Shown: one piece after another, positions 49,393 to 57,572 of the stretch
Layout of the letters: each line of letters starts with the position of its first letter
How positions within the stretch are numbered: the stretch's first letter is position 1
Source: Bdellovibrionales bacterium
Lineage (GTDB): Bacteria > Bdellovibrionota > UBA1018 > CAIMNF01
Direction of reading: 5' to 3'
Length of the DNA: 64,000 bases
NCBI GenBank assembly: GCA_018266375.1
Contig: JAFEAO010000003.1
Location: forward strand, 367,310 to 431,309
Program-made: the position numbers and the translations under genes
Notes under the pieces: generated by a model
Told to the model about the DNA's origin: nothing
Seen by the model: only the letters and a program-made list of their open reading frames with translations
The model's database searches: none

Positions 49393-50487
49393 ATGCATCA
49401 GCGCGCAACGATCACGTTGTTTTCCGGCGCTCTGGTGCGGAACTACCTCGTTCTCCACAGGCAAGCCCCGCATGCGACGATGATCCCGATGATCAAGGCC
49501 GATGCTTACGGACACGGTGCGATCTGGGCTGCACGAACGCTCGCGGCAAACGCGCGCGTTCGCAAATCTCTTTATGCATTCGGCGTGGCTACCTTTCGCG
49601 AAGCGCTTGAGCTTCGTCGCGATGGAATCAACGGTCGTATCATCGTGTTTTCGGATTGCGCGCCTTGGACTCCGGAAAAGGCCGCGCTTTGCCGGAGAGA
49701 GAGGCTCGAGCCCGTGCTCTCCGAAATGTTGAGTCTGCTCGAGTTCCAAAAAACAACTCGCGGAGATATCGAGGCCCACGTCGAGGTCAATACGGGGATG
49801 AATCGGATGGGCGTACCGGCCGATTCGTTGTCGCTCGTGCGCTTTATCCCTAGAAGCGTTTTCACCCATCTCGCGGATGCCGATCATCCGAAGGCCAAGC
49901 TCACTCGTCTGCAGATCAAAAACTTCGAAGACGTCACCGGCTGGGCGCGTTCCAAATATCCGCACGCCGATTTGCACTTTGCGAACAGCTCGACGCTCTG
50001 GAATGCCAAACAGTATCCGCTCTTGAAACGGATGAACGTCGTCCGTCCGGGGCTTTCGCTCTATGGAATCCGCCCCTTTGACGGCACCCAGGACCGGGGT
50101 TTGAAGCGGGTGATGGAGTTTTCTCTCCCGGTTTTAAACCGGGTTTATCTCGAACGAGGCGATCAAGTCGGCTACGGGGGGACTTATACATGCCGCAAAA
50201 AGTCGGGAGAATGGGTTTCCATCCTCGGCGGAGGCTACGCGGACGGGGTGTTTCGCAGCCTCAGTAATGCTGGCATTGGCGTTTGGGGCAAAAAGAAGTT
50301 ATCTTTTCTAGGACGGGTGAGTATGGACCTCTGTGCTGTACAAGGCGACCCTCGGATGAAAGTCGGGGACTCGGTCGTGCTCTGGGGCAACTCGGTTGAT
50401 CCTTACGATCAGGCCGGACGAGCAGGCACGATTCCATACGAGATCACCACAAGAATTGGAAAGCGGACTGACCGGATCGAAAAGTAA
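49393..50487 (+). CDS. alr: alanine racemase
   Basis: PLP enzyme interconverting L- and D-alanine for peptidoglycan. 364 residues. The PLP lysine is K35 in MIKADAYGHG; the catalytic tyrosine is Y261 in GDQVGYGGTYTC; VNTGMNRMGV and RPGLSLYG are further family motifs, and the C-terminal beta domain includes SMDLCAV. It starts 7 bp after the sensor gene and precedes the MlaF-like ATPase by 18 bp, so it may be within an operon. Confidence 0.96.
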   Translation: MHQRATITLFSGALVRNYLVLHRQAPHATMIPMIKADAYGHGAIWAARTLAANARVRKSLYAFGVATFREALELRRDGINGRIIVFSDCAPWTPEKAALCRRERLEPVLSEMLSLLEFQKTTRGDIEAHVEVNTGMNRMGVPADSLSLVRFIPRSVFTHLADADHPKAKLTRLQIKNFEDVTGWARSKYPHADLHFANSSTLWNAKQYPLLKRMNVVRPGLSLYGIRPFDGTQDRGLKRVMEFSLPVLNRVYLERGDQVGYGGTYTCRKKSGEWVSILGGGYADGVFRSLSNAGIGVWGKKKLSFLGRVSMDLCAVQGDPRMKVGDSVVLWGNSVDPYDQAGRAGTIPYEITTRIGKRTDRIEK

Positions 50488-50505
50488 TCACGGTCCAAAG
50501 AGAAT

Positions 50506-51303
50506 ATGACGAACGGGTCGAACATAGCGGATGCAGCAATCGAGTTAAGGGACGTGCATAAATCTTTTCGCGAAGGCCGCGACCAGATTCTTCGCGGCGT
50601 CAATATCCGTTTCCCTCACGGCAAGCTCACTTACATCCTCGGGCCATCCGGCACGGGCAAATCGGTCACACTCAAACACATTTTAGGATTACTCGCGCCC
50701 GACCAAGGCCAGGTGATGGTGCTCGGTCAGGACATGTCGAAGCTCAATCCTTCGTCGCTGACCAAATTTCGCGAAAAATTCGGAATGGTTTTTCAAAACT
50801 CGGCGCTCTTCGACGACATGACGATTTTCGAGAACGTCGCGTTCCCGTTGCGTGAACACACAGACATGAGCGAAAAGGAAATCGAAGCTGCCGTCATCGG
50901 TATTTTGAAAACCCTCGGCATGAACGGTCCTTACGATAAATACCCGAACGAGATTTCGGGCGGGATGCGGAAACGGGTGGGTATCGCGCGCGCGATGGTG
51001 CGCAAGCCCGAGATTCTACTCTATGACGAACCGACGACCGGTCTTGATCCGTACACGCGCGTGACGGTTGACGAGCTCATTGAGCAGCTTAAAAACGAAT
51101 TCCATCTGACGTCGGTCGTGATTTCGCACGATATTCCTTCGGCGCTCAGGCTTGCGGATCAAATTATTTTCCTCGATCAGGGCAAAGTCGCTTTCGAAGG
51201 CGGTGCCGAAAGGTTTGTGAAATCGAATCACCCGGCAATCCGGCATTTTCTCGATTCGGATATTAAAACGTATCAATATCTGAAAATGGCGGAGCAGAAA
51301 TGA
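50506..51303 (+). CDS. ABC transporter ATPase, MlaF-like
   Basis: 265-residue ATPase. Walker A GPSGTGKSVTLKHILG, Q-loop MVFQNSALFDDM, signature EISGGMRKRVGIARAMV, Walker B ILLYDEPTTGLDP and H-loop VVISHD are all present. GTGKSVTLKHI, NSALFDDMTIFENVAFPLREH and SGGMRKRVGIARA are characteristic of MlaF/Ttg2A, the ATPase of the phospholipid-trafficking Mla system. The usual mlaE permease and mlaD genes are not adjacent; instead a small membrane protein overlaps its 3' end by 4 bp. Confidence 0.92.
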   Translation: MTNGSNIADAAIELRDVHKSFREGRDQILRGVNIRFPHGKLTYILGPSGTGKSVTLKHILGLLAPDQGQVMVLGQDMSKLNPSSLTKFREKFGMVFQNSALFDDMTIFENVAFPLREHTDMSEKEIEAAVIGILKTLGMNGPYDKYPNEISGGMRKRVGIARAMVRKPEILLYDEPTTGLDPYTRVTVDELIEQLKNEFHLTSVVISHDIPSALRLADQIIFLDQGKVAFEGGAERFVKSNHPAIRHFLDSDIKTYQYLKMAEQK

Positions 51304-51782
51304 CCCAGCATCAGGAGTGGCTGATCCGTACGAAGGATCTCTACATTTCCCGGCCGGTGAGCCGGGAAGAGCTCGTCAAAAAAATCGAGAAAGGCGACCT
51401 AAACCCGCTCGACGAGGTTTGTCCGGCGAACGGTTATTGGTTCGGCTTGCACGAAGCGGAAGAAGTGCGCAGGCATCTGGGCGATATCGACCTCACTCGG
51501 CTCACGAGCGGCATCGAAATCGAAATCACGTCGAGCACCGAGACTCACTCGATCGCGAAGACCAAAATTTTGGAGATTCCTAAAACCTGGACCACCGAAG
51601 CGCTTTCAACCCGCACGGTGTACACGATTCCGGAGACTCCGCTCGGCGATGTTTCTCATGCCACCAAACCGAAACCAAAAGCAACCGCTAAAGCCGATGC
51701 CGAAAAGCAATGGGCTCCGGCGATCATTTTCGCCGTCATCTTTATCGTGGTGCTGATGTTTTTGTGGATGAATTCCGATTAA
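51300..51782 (+). CDS. tail-anchored membrane protein with GYF-like N-terminal domain
   Basis: 160 residues. The first ~60 (EWLIRTKDLYISRPVSREELVKKIEKGDLNPLDEVCPANGYWFGLHEAEEV) follow the pattern of GYF_2-type domains (W…G.vs..el...i..G.l…d.v…..W). A Thr/Ser/Lys-rich linker leads to one C-terminal membrane helix (APAIIFAVIFIVVLMFLWM), so the domain sits in the cytoplasm. ATGA overlap with the ATPase gene implies a joint role. Confidence 0.75.
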   Translation: MTQHQEWLIRTKDLYISRPVSREELVKKIEKGDLNPLDEVCPANGYWFGLHEAEEVRRHLGDIDLTRLTSGIEIEITSSTETHSIAKTKILEIPKTWTTEALSTRTVYTIPETPLGDVSHATKPKPKATAKADAEKQWAPAIIFAVIFIVVLMFLWMNSD

Positions 51783-52114
51783 CGGTCATTTTGAAAGGGC
51801 TTCGAGCCCGGATTCAAGAAAAACAAATCCGAGACCCAAGCTTCTTTCGAGGAAACACCGAATTCCTTCGTCAGCAGATCGTTGAACTTTTTCAGGACCA
51901 TTTGTTTGTTCGTAAACAATTCCTGGCGCCATACCGGAGAGTCGACTTCGATAAAAACTTTGCGCTCCTTCATGAACGCCGCACGCGCGTGCTTTGCGAT
52001 CATGGCGCCGACCGCCTCGGGCCAAAGCTCGATAATGCGGGCTTCCTGCACACCCTGTCTGAGAGCGGCATTCGAGCCTAGGATTTTTTTAAGTACGCTT
52101 TTGAGCTGATTCAC
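51779..52114 (-). CDS. DUF721/DciA-like protein
   Basis: 111 residues. The DUF721 pattern is clear: ARIIELWPEAVGAMIAKHARAAFMKERKVFIEVDSPVWRQELFTNKQMVLKKFND. DciA, the best-studied member, loads the DnaB replicative helicase in bacteria lacking DnaC. The domain makes up nearly the whole protein. The stop overlaps that of the convergent membrane-protein gene by 4 bp. Confidence 0.85.
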   Translation of the reverse strand: MNQLKSVLKKILGSNAALRQGVQEARIIELWPEAVGAMIAKHARAAFMKERKVFIEVDSPVWRQELFTNKQMVLKKFNDLLTKEFGVSSKEAWVSDLFFLNPGSKPFQNDR

Positions 52115-52166
52115 GAGGAGAGAGCTTGCCTAGCGAGCGTCCGTTTGTCAAAATGAGCGCATGTCC

Positions 52167-52748
52167 ATGCGCGTGTTTTTGGCGACCTTTCTCGCACTTT
52201 CTTTTTCCGGATGCGGATACCATCTGCGCGGGAACACACGTGAGTTCTTCAATGATCACCACATTCAAACCATTTACGTCGCGCCGGCCCGGAACAATTC
52301 GTTTAAAGCGGGGGTGGAAATCACTCTTTATAACGCACTTCGTAAGAAAATCGCGCTCGGTGGATATGTAAAGATCGTCGATAGCCCCAATGACGCAGAT
52401 GCTCGGATCGCCTCTGCGATTCAGGATGCGGCCTACTCGCCGTATGCAACGGCAGGGGTTCAATCGCTTTCGCCCACCTCAACTGCTTTGGACCGCCCGG
52501 GCGACTTGTACGTCGCGTCTCTCTACGAGGCCAAGCTTCGGGTGCAATTCAAGCTGAGCGATCGTCGCGATACGACGCTTTGGTCGGACGAGCTGACGCG
52601 CACAAAACGCTTCTCCGCGTCGACGTTCTTTGGCGGCCAGGGCTCGACCTCGGCGCTGATCAACGAAAGCGAGTTCGAGCGCACTCTCTCTGATCTTTTC
52701 GTCAGCATCGTGACGGACGCGGAAGAATCAATTAATACAGCGTTTTAA
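52167..52748 (+). CDS. lptE: LptE-like LPS-assembly lipoprotein
   Basis: 193 residues from ATG 52167. Lipobox LSFSGC followed immediately by GYHLRG, the hallmark of LptE, the lipoprotein plug of the LptD outer-membrane LPS translocon. The rest fits the LptE fold: IQTIYVAPARNNSFKAGVEITLYNALRKKI, then strands ending in a C-terminal helix. An upstream in-frame ATG at 52161 is also possible. Confidence 0.85.
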   Translation: MRVFLATFLALSFSGCGYHLRGNTREFFNDHHIQTIYVAPARNNSFKAGVEITLYNALRKKIALGGYVKIVDSPNDADARIASAIQDAAYSPYATAGVQSLSPTSTALDRPGDLYVASLYEAKLRVQFKLSDRRDTTLWSDELTRTKRFSASTFFGGQGSTSALINESEFERTLSDLFVSIVTDAEESINTAF

Positions 52749-52759
52749 TCGCGGTTTTG

Positions 52760-52771
52760 TATAATCAAAGT
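52760..52771 (+). promoter_or_regulatory. consensus -10 element directly before the start codon (leaderless candidate)
   Basis: TATAAT at 52760-52765 is followed by six bases and the ATG at 52772, so transcription should begin at or next to the A of the start codon. No Shine-Dalgarno sequence is present. No good -35 hexamer is visible. Confidence 0.45.
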
Positions 52772-53665
52772 ATGGTGACTTTCAAATTTGCGCGTAGCCG
52801 CGCAGTCATTCGATTTGCGATTTTGACCGGGCTCACGCTCGCTATTCCGGCTTTCGCTCAGACACCGACTCCTACGCCGGTACCGGTTCCGAAATTTAAA
52901 CGAGTGGTGTGGGTCTGGCTCGAAAACACTCCGTACGCAACGACGATGACCCAAAGATATTTGAAAAGCGTTTGGCAGCGCTATCCTTCGGTTCGGTTCA
53001 GCAAGTTCCTCCCGGTCTCGAAAGTCACCCAGGCCGATGCGTTTGCCGCGATCTCGGGTTCGGACTGGGATATCGCCGACAACGAGGTCATGAAATTTTT
53101 GAACCCGACCATCGTCGATCTCTTGGAATCAAAGAGCATCTCGTGGCGCGTGTATGCCGAAGATTTTATCGGTGCTTGTTTCTTGGGCGATGGGGCGGGC
53201 AGTTACAAGCGTTATCGCGTTCCTTTTATGTCCGTGGCCAAGGTTCAAAGTGATCGCTACCTCTGTTCGAAGGTGGTGGGCTTCCGTAATTACGATTCGG
53301 ATATGCTTTTGGGCTCGCTCCCACAAGTGAGCTTTGTGATCCCGAATCTCGTCAACAGCGGCGCGACCACCAACCCGGGCTATGCCGACGACGCCGTGAA
53401 ACGCTTGATCAACCCGATCGTCACCAATCCCGATTTGTTGAACGACACGACGATCATCGTGAGCACGATCAACAATGCCGATCCGAAGCGTCTTGAAATG
53501 TATCTGTTGATGGTCGGAAAAGGCATCAGCTCGGCCGCTCAGACCGTCGCGACCCCTTACAACGTCTATCACGTTCTTCGTACGGTTGAAGACGGGCTTC
53601 GTCTCGGACACTTGAATCAAAACGACGCTAAAGTCGATCCGATACTTGGATTCTGGCAAGAATAA
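52772..53665 (+). CDS. secreted phosphoesterase-family protein with degenerate active site
   Basis: 297 residues from ATG 52772; signal peptide ends …AIPAFAQ, then a Thr/Pro spacer. The layout follows the acid phosphatase/phospholipase C phosphoesterase family: VVWVWLENTPY, an ISWRVYAEDF strand, PFMSV, LPQVSFVIPNLVNSG and TTIIVST. But the catalytic stretches are altered: the usual HPSLPNY block is VTQADAF, the nDmHD segment after PN is lacking its His/Asp, and the late DE pair is INNAD. It may be a binding protein rather than an enzyme. Confidence 0.72.
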   Translation: MVTFKFARSRAVIRFAILTGLTLAIPAFAQTPTPTPVPVPKFKRVVWVWLENTPYATTMTQRYLKSVWQRYPSVRFSKFLPVSKVTQADAFAAISGSDWDIADNEVMKFLNPTIVDLLESKSISWRVYAEDFIGACFLGDGAGSYKRYRVPFMSVAKVQSDRYLCSKVVGFRNYDSDMLLGSLPQVSFVIPNLVNSGATTNPGYADDAVKRLINPIVTNPDLLNDTTIIVSTINNADPKRLEMYLLMVGKGISSAAQTVATPYNVYHVLRTVEDGLRLGHLNQNDAKVDPILGFWQE

Positions 53666-53678
53666 CGTCGGTATACTT

Positions 53679-54995
53679 ATGAATCAAGCGCGGAAGTACG
53701 CAGGTGGGTATGTGTTTGCTACGATTACCTTCCTTTTTGCTTTTATCATTCAATTTCTTCGCTTCTATTCGATCGATACGGCACCTCCGGGTTTTTATGT
53801 CGACGAGGCGACGGGTGCGGCCGAGGTCATGTGCCTCAAGCAAACGGGTCATGATTATTTTGGAAATTCGTACCCACTGTTTAGCCCGAGCCTGGGTGGG
53901 GGATTCTACACGCCAGCGTACCTCTACGGTCAGTATCTATGGACGTCGGTGTTCGGCGATTCGACCACGGCGTATCGGTCTTTCATCGCGCTGATCACGA
54001 TGCTTACGATTTTTATTTTTTTCGCGTTCCTCCGCCGGTTTGTCGGCGCATCGATCGCGCTCTGGTTTTTGATCCTGGCCTCGATTTCGCCTTGGGCGTT
54101 CCAGTTTTCGCGGATCGCGTGGGACCCGCCGCTTGCGGTGTTCTTCTTGGCTTTGGCGATTTGGGTTTTTACCGCGGGTAAAAAATGGAGTTCGTGGCTA
54201 GGCGGCATCTTTTTCGCGGCGGCGGCGTACTCCTATCCGCCTACTCGCGCACAAGCAGGAGTGTTTTTGCTCCTCATGCCGGGCGTGAGCTGGAAGGAGA
54301 CATTCAAGGCCATCGGTGCGTTCGGGGTGGCGCTGATTCCGCTTCTGCTTCGTTCGATGGACGCAGACTTCAAGCTGCGCGCGAACCTCGTGGGAATTTG
54401 GAGCAGCTACGACGGCAATCCGTGGAAGGGCGCGAGTCTTCCGGAGTTGGCTTGGGGGGTGTTCACCAATTTCTTGAAGCACCTCACGCCGGATTTTTTA
54501 TTTTTGCATGGAGATGCAAACCTTCGGCATTCGCCGCAGACTTTCGGTCTGATTAGTTATCCGGAGGCAGCCGGTATCCTCGTCGGCGCCATCGGGCTGT
54601 TTCGCTCGAAGGTGCGACAGGCACTGACACCGAACGAACTGAGTTTGCTGTGGATCGCGCTCATCGGCGTGATCACGGGGCTTTTACCGTCCGCGATGAC
54701 CTGGGAAAGCGTGCCTCACGCCCTTCGCTCGATCACGGCGTGGCCGTTTTTCTGTATGCTGGGCGCGCTCGGGGTTGCAAAGCTCACCGCGAAGCCCAAG
54801 CACCCGCTCTGGAAATGGACCGCGCTTGCCGCCTGCATGGTGTTTGCGTACTTCTATCTCAACGATTATTTGAACGAGTATCCTTCGCGCGCGATGGCTT
54901 GGTTCCAGACGGATCACAACCAGTTCGGCGAGGCTTACGAGCGCATGCGTTCAGGAATGAGCTGCGAGCAAGTGCGCGTGCTACCGCTGCAATAA
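53679..54995 (+). CDS. polytopic GT-C fold glycosyltransferase
   Basis: 438 residues with about ten membrane helices. The N-terminal loop after helix 1 contains PPGFYVDEATGA, the acidic motif of GT-C enzymes (ArnT/PMT type) that use polyprenyl-phosphate sugars. Later loops include SRIAWDPPLAVFF and PPTRAQAGVF. It would add a sugar to lipid A, a protein or another envelope glycan on the periplasmic side. Start ATG 53679; an in-frame ATG at 53646 lies inside the preceding gene. Confidence 0.82.
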   Translation: MNQARKYAGGYVFATITFLFAFIIQFLRFYSIDTAPPGFYVDEATGAAEVMCLKQTGHDYFGNSYPLFSPSLGGGFYTPAYLYGQYLWTSVFGDSTTAYRSFIALITMLTIFIFFAFLRRFVGASIALWFLILASISPWAFQFSRIAWDPPLAVFFLALAIWVFTAGKKWSSWLGGIFFAAAAYSYPPTRAQAGVFLLLMPGVSWKETFKAIGAFGVALIPLLLRSMDADFKLRANLVGIWSSYDGNPWKGASLPELAWGVFTNFLKHLTPDFLFLHGDANLRHSPQTFGLISYPEAAGILVGAIGLFRSKVRQALTPNELSLLWIALIGVITGLLPSAMTWESVPHALRSITAWPFFCMLGALGVAKLTAKPKHPLWKWTALAACMVFAYFYLNDYLNEYPSRAMAWFQTDHNQFGEAYERMRSGMSCEQVRVLPLQ

Positions 54996-55019
54996 CCGCA
55001 CGATCACAAAGCGTTTGTA

Positions 55020-56090
55020 CTAGAAACTCGCAAGGGGCGCGAGTGATCCGATCAGGGTCGCCTTCTTGGCCTTGTCGAAGTAAACCCCGGAGAGACCTAA
55101 GCCCTTCTTTGTGTCGAAGAGCTGATTCAGGTGGTTTTCGTCGACAATGGCGCCGTAGGTGAGCGCAAACTGTACCCAGCGTCCGGTAGTGCCGGCGACG
55201 GTCACGCCGCCGCTACGATAACTCCAGCTCGCATTCGGGTCATACATCTTGCCTCGGCGCTCGAGCGACGCCGATGTCCCGCCAAAATAAACCATCGACG
55301 CATTTGCCGGGCGAATTTGCTTGAAGCAAGTCCCGAGCGCGTTCGGGTTTTCGATGCACATCAAATTCGGATCTTGGAGCGCGACGCCGGCTGCGGCGTA
55401 AAGACCGTCGGCAATCACGGCAAAACCATAAAGGCCGAGTGGAGCGAGAATCCGGCTCACGCTTTCGATCGCGTATCCGCGGATCATTCCGTAAAGGTTC
55501 AAACGCACGCGGCGGTTATAGCGACGGAGGCGCGGCGGATTTTGATCGAGGAGCAAATTTTGCGAACCCATCAGATGTTGAGGGTTTGCGGTGAGCTTGG
55601 GTTGCGCGTCCCAGTTTTTGATTTTGTTGATCTCGTCGTCGGTGAAATCTTTGTCGCGGTTTTTGTAAGGCACAAATGTCACGTCAAAGGTGGTTTGCGA
55701 AAATCTGAACATGCGATCGCAATCTTGAAGGATACGCGCGAACTCGGAGGATACCGTCACCGGCCCTTCCCACGCGCCCTGATTGACTTTGGAAACTTCG
55801 CTCGTGTCGATGTCCGGGCTGACCATGTTTTCGATCCGGCGGATTTCGGCGATGGCCTTCGAGAGGGCGCCGCGAACATCGGGCGTACGTTGAGACGGCC
55901 ACACCCGAACCACCATTTTAGTGCCGAAGACATCGAGACTGGTTTGCGTGGCGCCTTTGAGTGCGCCCTTTTCCCATGGGCGAGGTGGAACGACGGCTGG
56001 AACCGGGGCGTCCGGCACCGGCTGTTTGTGAGAACAAGATGCGGTCAAAATCACGAGTCCGAGTAGAGGCAGAATCGGTTTTGCGATCAT
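55020..56090 (-). CDS. ApbE-family lipoprotein, probably not a classical flavin transferase
   Basis: 356 residues; lipobox LTASC and a Pro-rich spacer, as in exported ApbE. The fold outline matches (SLDVFGTKMVVRVW, AIAEIRRIENMVSPDIDTSEVSKVNQGAW, FARILQDCDRMF…FDVTFVPYK). However the key motifs are changed: the usual DLGGIAKGYAAD reads NLYGMIRGYAIES, the GGD flavin/metal motif reads IADGLY, and the HIxDPxTG motif is only hinted at by KMYDPNA. I infer a degenerate relative. Confidence 0.75.
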   Translation of the reverse strand: MIAKPILPLLGLVILTASCSHKQPVPDAPVPAVVPPRPWEKGALKGATQTSLDVFGTKMVVRVWPSQRTPDVRGALSKAIAEIRRIENMVSPDIDTSEVSKVNQGAWEGPVTVSSEFARILQDCDRMFRFSQTTFDVTFVPYKNRDKDFTDDEINKIKNWDAQPKLTANPQHLMGSQNLLLDQNPPRLRRYNRRVRLNLYGMIRGYAIESVSRILAPLGLYGFAVIADGLYAAAGVALQDPNLMCIENPNALGTCFKQIRPANASMVYFGGTSASLERRGKMYDPNASWSYRSGGVTVAGTTGRWVQFALTYGAIVDENHLNQLFDTKKGLGLSGVYFDKAKKATLIGSLAPLASF

Positions 56091-56127
56091 GCTTTTAGGA
56101 TAACAAAGATTTTCTTATGGGCGAGAG

Positions 56128-57306
56128 CTATTTCATCAATGCGTCGGCAACGTCAGTACCGAGCATCTGGCGAGCGATGATCAAGCGAAGGATCTCGTTG
56201 GTGCCGGCGCCGATCTCGATGAGCTTTGCATCCCGCATCTGGCGCTCGACCGGAAACTCACGGGTGTAACCGTAGCCGCCCAGGATCTGAATGGCGTCCA
56301 AGCCCACTTGCGTTGCCATCTGAGCCGCTTGAAGCTTGGCTTTAGCCGCCATCATCGACGCCTCTTTGCCTTGCATGAGGCCCATGTCCCAGGTCTTTGC
56401 GGCTTGATAAGTGAGCGCGCGACAAGCTTCGTACCATGCGGTGGCTTCGGCCAAACGCTCTTGCATCTGTTGGAAGGCGCCGATCGGGACGTCGAACTGT
56501 TTGCGTTCTTTACAATATTGAGTCGCGACTTCGATGCAATTACGCGCGCTACCTAGCGAGATGCCTGCGATGGTAATCCGCTCGATATCGAGGTTGCGCA
56601 TCATGGCCTTTACCGATGCGTTTTCTTCGCCGATGCGGTTTGCGCCTGGAACCATCACATCGGTAAACCAGAGCTCGCCCGTCGGGGACGCTCGCATTCC
56701 CATCTTCTTGAATTTTTTTCCGGTGGTGAAGCCTTCCATGCCCTTTTCGATGATAAAGGTCGACACGTCCTTCTTGGTTGCACCGGTACGAGCGTAGCAA
56801 TAAAAAATGTCGCCGTTTGGGCCGTTAGTGATCCAGGATTTCGAACCGTTGATTTTGTAAGTGCCGTCTTTTTGCCTTTCAGCGCGGGTGAGCATCCCGA
56901 GCGCGTCCGAGCCGGAACCCGGCTCGCTCATTCCCATACCGCCGATGTGTTCGCCGCTGATCAGCTTCGGCAAATATTTTTGTTTTTGCTCTTTCGAACC
57001 GTTACGGCCGATTTGATTTACGCACAAGATGGTGTGAGCGAGGTAGGAGAGCGTCGTCGATGCATCGACTGCGGCCATTTCTTCCATCGCAATCGTCGCT
57101 GCAACCGCGCCCATGCCGGCTCCGCCGTCTTCTTCGGGCACCGTGATGCCGAGTAAGCCCATGTTGCCTAATTTCTTGAAGGCTGGAGCGTTGAAGCTCT
57201 CGATCTCGTCCAGGTGCTCGATCTTCGGGAGGAGTTCTGATTGGGCAAACGCTTTCACAGACTCGGCTAACATCTTTTCTTCTTCAGAGAAAAACCACAG
57301 TGACAT
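56128..57306 (-). CDS. acyl-CoA dehydrogenase, isovaleryl-CoA-dehydrogenase-like
   Basis: FAD enzyme of ~392 residues that makes a double bond next to the acyl-CoA carbonyl. GITVPEEDGGAGMGAVA, GGMGMSEPGSGSDALGM, SWITNGPNGDIFY and GGYGYTREFPVERQMRDAKLIEIGAGTNEI are family signatures. The position of the medium-chain catalytic glutamate (YEGT) is IGAGT, as in isovaleryl-CoA dehydrogenase; the alternative catalytic glutamate is present in NLDIERITIAG. That supports a leucine-degradation role. Start ATG 57306; an in-frame GTG 18 bp upstream is possible. Confidence 0.92.
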   Translation of the reverse strand: MSLWFFSEEEKMLAESVKAFAQSELLPKIEHLDEIESFNAPAFKKLGNMGLLGITVPEEDGGAGMGAVAATIAMEEMAAVDASTTLSYLAHTILCVNQIGRNGSKEQKQKYLPKLISGEHIGGMGMSEPGSGSDALGMLTRAERQKDGTYKINGSKSWITNGPNGDIFYCYARTGATKKDVSTFIIEKGMEGFTTGKKFKKMGMRASPTGELWFTDVMVPGANRIGEENASVKAMMRNLDIERITIAGISLGSARNCIEVATQYCKERKQFDVPIGAFQQMQERLAEATAWYEACRALTYQAAKTWDMGLMQGKEASMMAAKAKLQAAQMATQVGLDAIQILGGYGYTREFPVERQMRDAKLIEIGAGTNEILRLIIARQMLGTDVADALMK

Positions 57307-57500
57307 AGTGGACTTAGAATGCACCTAATCGCGTGAAAAATCTAGGTTTACGCGCCGCACACAGATTTGAGGCTTCGATGTTGTTGTTATCGAATCACCG
57401 GACTCCGCCAGGAAGGGTGAATGCCGGAGGCTTGTCGTCAAGTTCTGAACGAGTTTCGTTGAAAAACCGAGTGATCATCTATATTTATACACACTCATTA

Positions 57501-57529
57501 TTGACAAAAGTGGAGCGCACCGATAAATT
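57501..57529 (+). promoter_or_regulatory. sigma-70-like promoter of the subtilase gene
   Basis: A consensus TTGACA (57501-57506) is separated by exactly 17 bases from TAAATT (57524-57529). Transcription would start near 57536, about 37 bases before the ATG at 57573, with AGGAG at 57561. Confidence 0.65.
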
Positions 57530-57572
57530 TTGCCCCTCTGGTCTTCGATTCTACTACTTAAGGAGCTCTTTC

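Noticed and set aside
55131..56066. 311-residue plus-strand ORF opposite the ApbE-like gene
   Set aside because: Antisense shadow; no signal peptide or motif, while the minus strand gives a lipoprotein with family outline.
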